NCBI GenBank assembly: GCA_020355105.1
Contig: CP070658.1
Location: 156,792-165,465, forward strand
Source: Candidatus Thorarchaeota archaeon
GTDB lineage: Archaea; Asgardarchaeota; Thorarchaeia; Thorarchaeales; Thorarchaeaceae
Direction: 5' to 3'
Length of the DNA: 8,674 bases
The translations under genes were made by a program, and so were the position numbers. Position 1 is the first letter of the stretch. Every line of letters starts with the position of its first letter. The notes under the pieces are model-generated. The model worked only from the letters and a program-made list of their open reading frames with translations, was not told where the DNA came from and did not search any database. Shown in pieces: positions 6,798-8,674 of the stretch.

Positions 6798-7337
6798 ATG
6801 TCCGAAGAAGCCAAGCGAGTAGTCACTCTTGAAAGAGAGGACGAACTATCACCTCGGGTAGCACTGCTATACTCAATGATGGAGAAGGCCCGAGAACGTC
6901 TGCTCAATAGGATAGAATCCCTCTCAGATGTTGACATTGACTACAGTCCTCACGGAAGGAGTATTGAAACGATAGGCACACTGCTCTTTCACATAGCAGC
7001 AGTTGAATGGTCATGGATCTTTGAGGACATTGGTGGGAAGGAAATGGACTATGAAAAATGGAAACAAGCATTCCCCCTGAGAGAAGACATTGACCAGCTA
7101 ACAGGGCAGAGAGTAGAATTCTACTTCGACAGGCTCAACGAAGTACGCCAGGAAGTCCTTGAGTGGTTGAAGGGTATCGATGATGAAGAACTTGACAGAC
7201 TCATTGACCTAGGGCATGCGGAAGTCAGCATAGAATGGGTTCTGTTTCATCTCATAGAACACGAAGCGATGCACATAGGCCAGATTTCGGTTCTATCGCG
7301 GATGTATGACATGACCAGAGTCCAAGCAACTGACTAA
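6798..7337 (+). CDS. DinB-fold putative metal-dependent protein (DinB superfamily)
   Basis: A 179-residue soluble protein of the DinB/YfiT four-helix-bundle superfamily, near the usual family length of 150-180. Three metal-ligand histidines are in their expected places: H65 in TLLFHIAAVEWSW (helix 2), and H155 and H159 in LFHLIEHEAMHIGQ (helix 4). Characterised bacterial relatives include thiol-dependent S-transferases and metal-dependent hydrolases; the archaeal members mostly have no assigned reaction, so I give none. The first ~20 residues are charged and precede helix 1 (ALLYSMMEKARERLLNRI). The ATG at 6798 is supported by GAGG with an 8-nt spacer. It lies 105 bp downstream of the kinase on the same strand and converges with the membrane-protein gene. 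A link to the kinase is possible by position only. Confidence 0.9.
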   Translation: MSEEAKRVVTLEREDELSPRVALLYSMMEKARERLLNRIESLSDVDIDYSPHGRSIETIGTLLFHIAAVEWSWIFEDIGGKEMDYEKWKQAFPLREDIDQLTGQRVEFYFDRLNEVRQEVLEWLKGIDDEELDRLIDLGHAEVSIEWVLFHLIEHEAMHIGQISVLSRMYDMTRVQATD

Positions 7338-7399
7338 TCTCTATGAAAAGGGCCTGGTAGTATGCCGTCTGTTATTCAGGTTTAGAATGTGAACGCAAT
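7338..7399. other. Convergent intergenic gap
   Basis: A 62-bp gap between two converging genes. There is no strong stem-loop and only short T runs, so terminators for either gene are not obvious. Confidence 0.4.
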
Positions 7400-8398
7400 T
7401 CACTCTATCATAGTCGAAGGCTCTAGAATAGCTTCTTCAAGTGAATCAGGATCGATCCTTACAAAGGGGTCTCTGAGCCAACTCACCAACCCCCAAAGCG
7501 ATGGTGTGAGTGTGACTGCCATTAGAATCAAAGAAAACGTGATGACTGATGCGGCATCTATGCCTACTGTCCCAAACGTGAGAAGAAGAGCTCCCTCTCT
7601 AACTCCGACACCTTGAATGGATATTGGCAAGGAAGCCAGCATCGCCGCGATTGTGACTGCCATGGCTACCAGAATCCAAGGAAGCTCGATACCGAGTGCA
7701 CTTGCGAGGAGAAAGCCCTGTAGTGTGTAAAGCAGCCATGCACCACCAGCAAACAGAATCGCCGTCGTAACTGGTTTCCAACCAGTGGCACGTAGGGAGG
7801 TCCCAATCCCAGCACTCAACCCCCCCGATATTCCTTTCTCCTTAATTCGCCTGATTCTTGCTCTCATCAACCAAGGTGTGAGGATGAACTTGATTATCCT
7901 ATAGGTTGCATAGAAAGCCGTAACCAAGATTGCACCAGCGACAATCACAGCCGATGCAACAAGATAGTCTACATCTAGCAACAGGATCAGGGCAACCGCA
8001 GCAATCGTATATGGCACAACCGATGCAGCAATCGCGTCCAAGAATATGCTCATCAGGGAACGATCCGTTGTGTTGCCACGACACTTGAGATACGGAACCC
8101 TGACAAGGTCTCCTAGCGCCCCCGGCATTGTGAAGCTAGTCATCTGAGCAATACACAGTCCGTCGACAGCTTCCCAAATCTTCAGTCGCAATCCAAGACT
8201 TCTCGCAAGTACATACCAGCGAGCACCTTTCAGAAAGACTATCGGTATGGCCAATAGCACTGCAAGTAGAATAGTGGATGGGTTGAGACTTGTGGCTAGA
8301 TTGGCAACTAGCCCTAGATCGACATTAGACAATAATACAGCGAAAATCAGGATGCCGATGAAACGTATTGCATGACGCATCAAGACTTCTCGCTTCAT
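7400..8398 (-). CDS. Flippase-like / LPG-synthase transmembrane-domain protein (UPF0104, AglD-like)
   Basis: A polytopic membrane protein of about 332 residues in the PF03706 / COG0392 family. About eight hydrophobic segments can be seen, roughly at residues 9-27, 41-56, 78-95, 120-141, 145-165, 210-233, 239-258 and 281-305. The family's conserved loops are present: KGARW (57-61), TMPGALGDLVR (90-100) and the diagnostic PISIQGVGVREGALL (258-272). Archaeal relatives include AglD-like proteins near surface-glycosylation or isoprenoid-lipid genes; bacterial relatives carry the membrane part of lysylphosphatidylglycerol synthase. Here only the membrane domain exists and no aminoacyl-transferase domain follows, so lipid or lipid-linked sugar handling is the most that can be inferred. 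The C-terminal ~20 residues are acidic and cytosolic-looking. The frame is open to TTG 8467, but ATG 8398 removes a charged, non-conserved extension and begins directly before the first membrane helix; ATG 8380 is also possible. It stands alone on its strand. Confidence 0.88.
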   Translation of the reverse strand: MKREVLMRHAIRFIGILIFAVLLSNVDLGLVANLATSLNPSTILLAVLLAIPIVFLKGARWYVLARSLGLRLKIWEAVDGLCIAQMTSFTMPGALGDLVRVPYLKCRGNTTDRSLMSIFLDAIAASVVPYTIAAVALILLLDVDYLVASAVIVAGAILVTAFYATYRIIKFILTPWLMRARIRRIKEKGISGGLSAGIGTSLRATGWKPVTTAILFAGGAWLLYTLQGFLLASALGIELPWILVAMAVTIAAMLASLPISIQGVGVREGALLLTFGTVGIDAASVITFSLILMAVTLTPSLWGLVSWLRDPFVRIDPDSLEEAILEPSTMIE

Positions 8399-8674
8399 TG
8401 AATCACTTCGCTTCCGATATAGCTCGAGTTGTACCTCCAGCCGATAGCTCAGATATGGACCCTTCAATACTAGTGGCGTGAACGAGTCAGCTCAGACCTC
8501 TCATAGGTTCTATTGCGACGCTTAGCATCAAACCTTGATAATCAAATCTCATCTCTATTCGGGCCGGAACTTTGTACAGTTCTAGGTCCTGTAGCTAATC
8601 CTGCTGCTATCACGAATCGTCTAACGCAACCTATACCTTAGCTCCTTGGCTGGCTAGCATCCTGACTATAATTC
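8399..8674. other. Right-edge region with no supported gene
   Basis: There is no ATG-started plus-strand ORF of any length and all three minus frames carry stops. One minus frame is open from the edge to a TAG at 8631-8633 (13 codons, ending IIVRMLASQGAKV). It could be the tail of a gene lying mostly outside the window, but it is too short to call. AGCTAA at 8593-8598 and TTAGCT at 8638-8643 form an inverted repeat with a 39-nt loop. The piece between shows no tRNA signature. Confidence 0.4.

Noticed and set aside
8433..8438. GGAGGT on the minus strand, a strong SD sequence upstream of the membrane-protein gene
   Set aside because: No start codon lies at a usable distance downstream in any frame, so it is probably chance within the leader.
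8591..8643. Possible tRNA or structured RNA at the right edge
   Set aside because: There is a 6-bp inverted repeat but no T-arm GGTTCRA, no anticodon arm and no CCA-adjacent acceptor stem of proper length.
1..8674. CRISPR array, IS element or integrase
   Set aside because: No spaced repeat series, no transposase or recombinase motif and no terminal inverted repeats were seen.

Overview
The window looks like a fragment of an archaeal chromosome at mid GC. I see a good archaeal A-box (TTTATA) placed exactly where an archaeal promoter should be. There is also a histidine kinase whose phospho-acceptor box (YNDLMAHDLAN) is of the kind common in archaeal kinases, an AglD/UPF0104-type membrane protein, and a NYN-LOTUS nuclease. 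An Asgard (Thorarchaeia-like) or other uncultured archaeal source would fit, but this is an impression from gene style, not something the sequence proves. I saw no rRNA, tRNA, CRISPR array, IS element or integrase.

Left half (1-4879), minus strand: four genes in a row with gaps of about 26, 69 and 53 bp, probably one operon reading right to left. In order of transcription they are: (i) a NYN-domain nuclease-like protein with at least two OST-HTH/LOTUS-like modules; (ii) a protein with an N-terminal winged-helix-like segment, a dense cysteine-rich middle and two C-terminal 4Fe-4S clusters; (iii) a beta-class DNA methyltransferase, probably N6-adenine; (iv) a large protein with no confident family that runs off the left edge as an uninterrupted frame of at least 441 codons. 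The last shows faint MCM-like landmarks at both ends of a would-be AAA+ module but no Walker A motif. A hairpin just upstream of the methyltransferase start could control it. The operon promoter lies in the divergent region 4880-5078.

Right half (5079-8674): a soluble GAF-PAS sensor histidine kinase on the plus strand, diverging from the operon and with no response regulator in the window. It is followed by a DinB-fold putative metal-dependent protein on the same strand. A flippase-like/lysylphosphatidylglycerol-synthase-type multi-pass membrane protein on the minus strand converges on the DinB gene. The last 276 bp (8399-8674) hold no gene that I can support.

Three genes (membrane protein, Fe-S protein, NYN-LOTUS protein) have longer open frames that begin at TTG, but the sequence favours internal ATG starts. 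For the NYN-LOTUS gene, the TTG lies upstream of the promoter itself. The most unusual part is the four-gene minus-strand cluster: an RNA-directed nuclease candidate, a redox/DNA-binding candidate, a DNA methyltransferase and a possible ATPase-dead replication-like protein. Whether it is a functional system (defence, RNA/DNA quality control) or a chance neighbourhood cannot be decided from one window.
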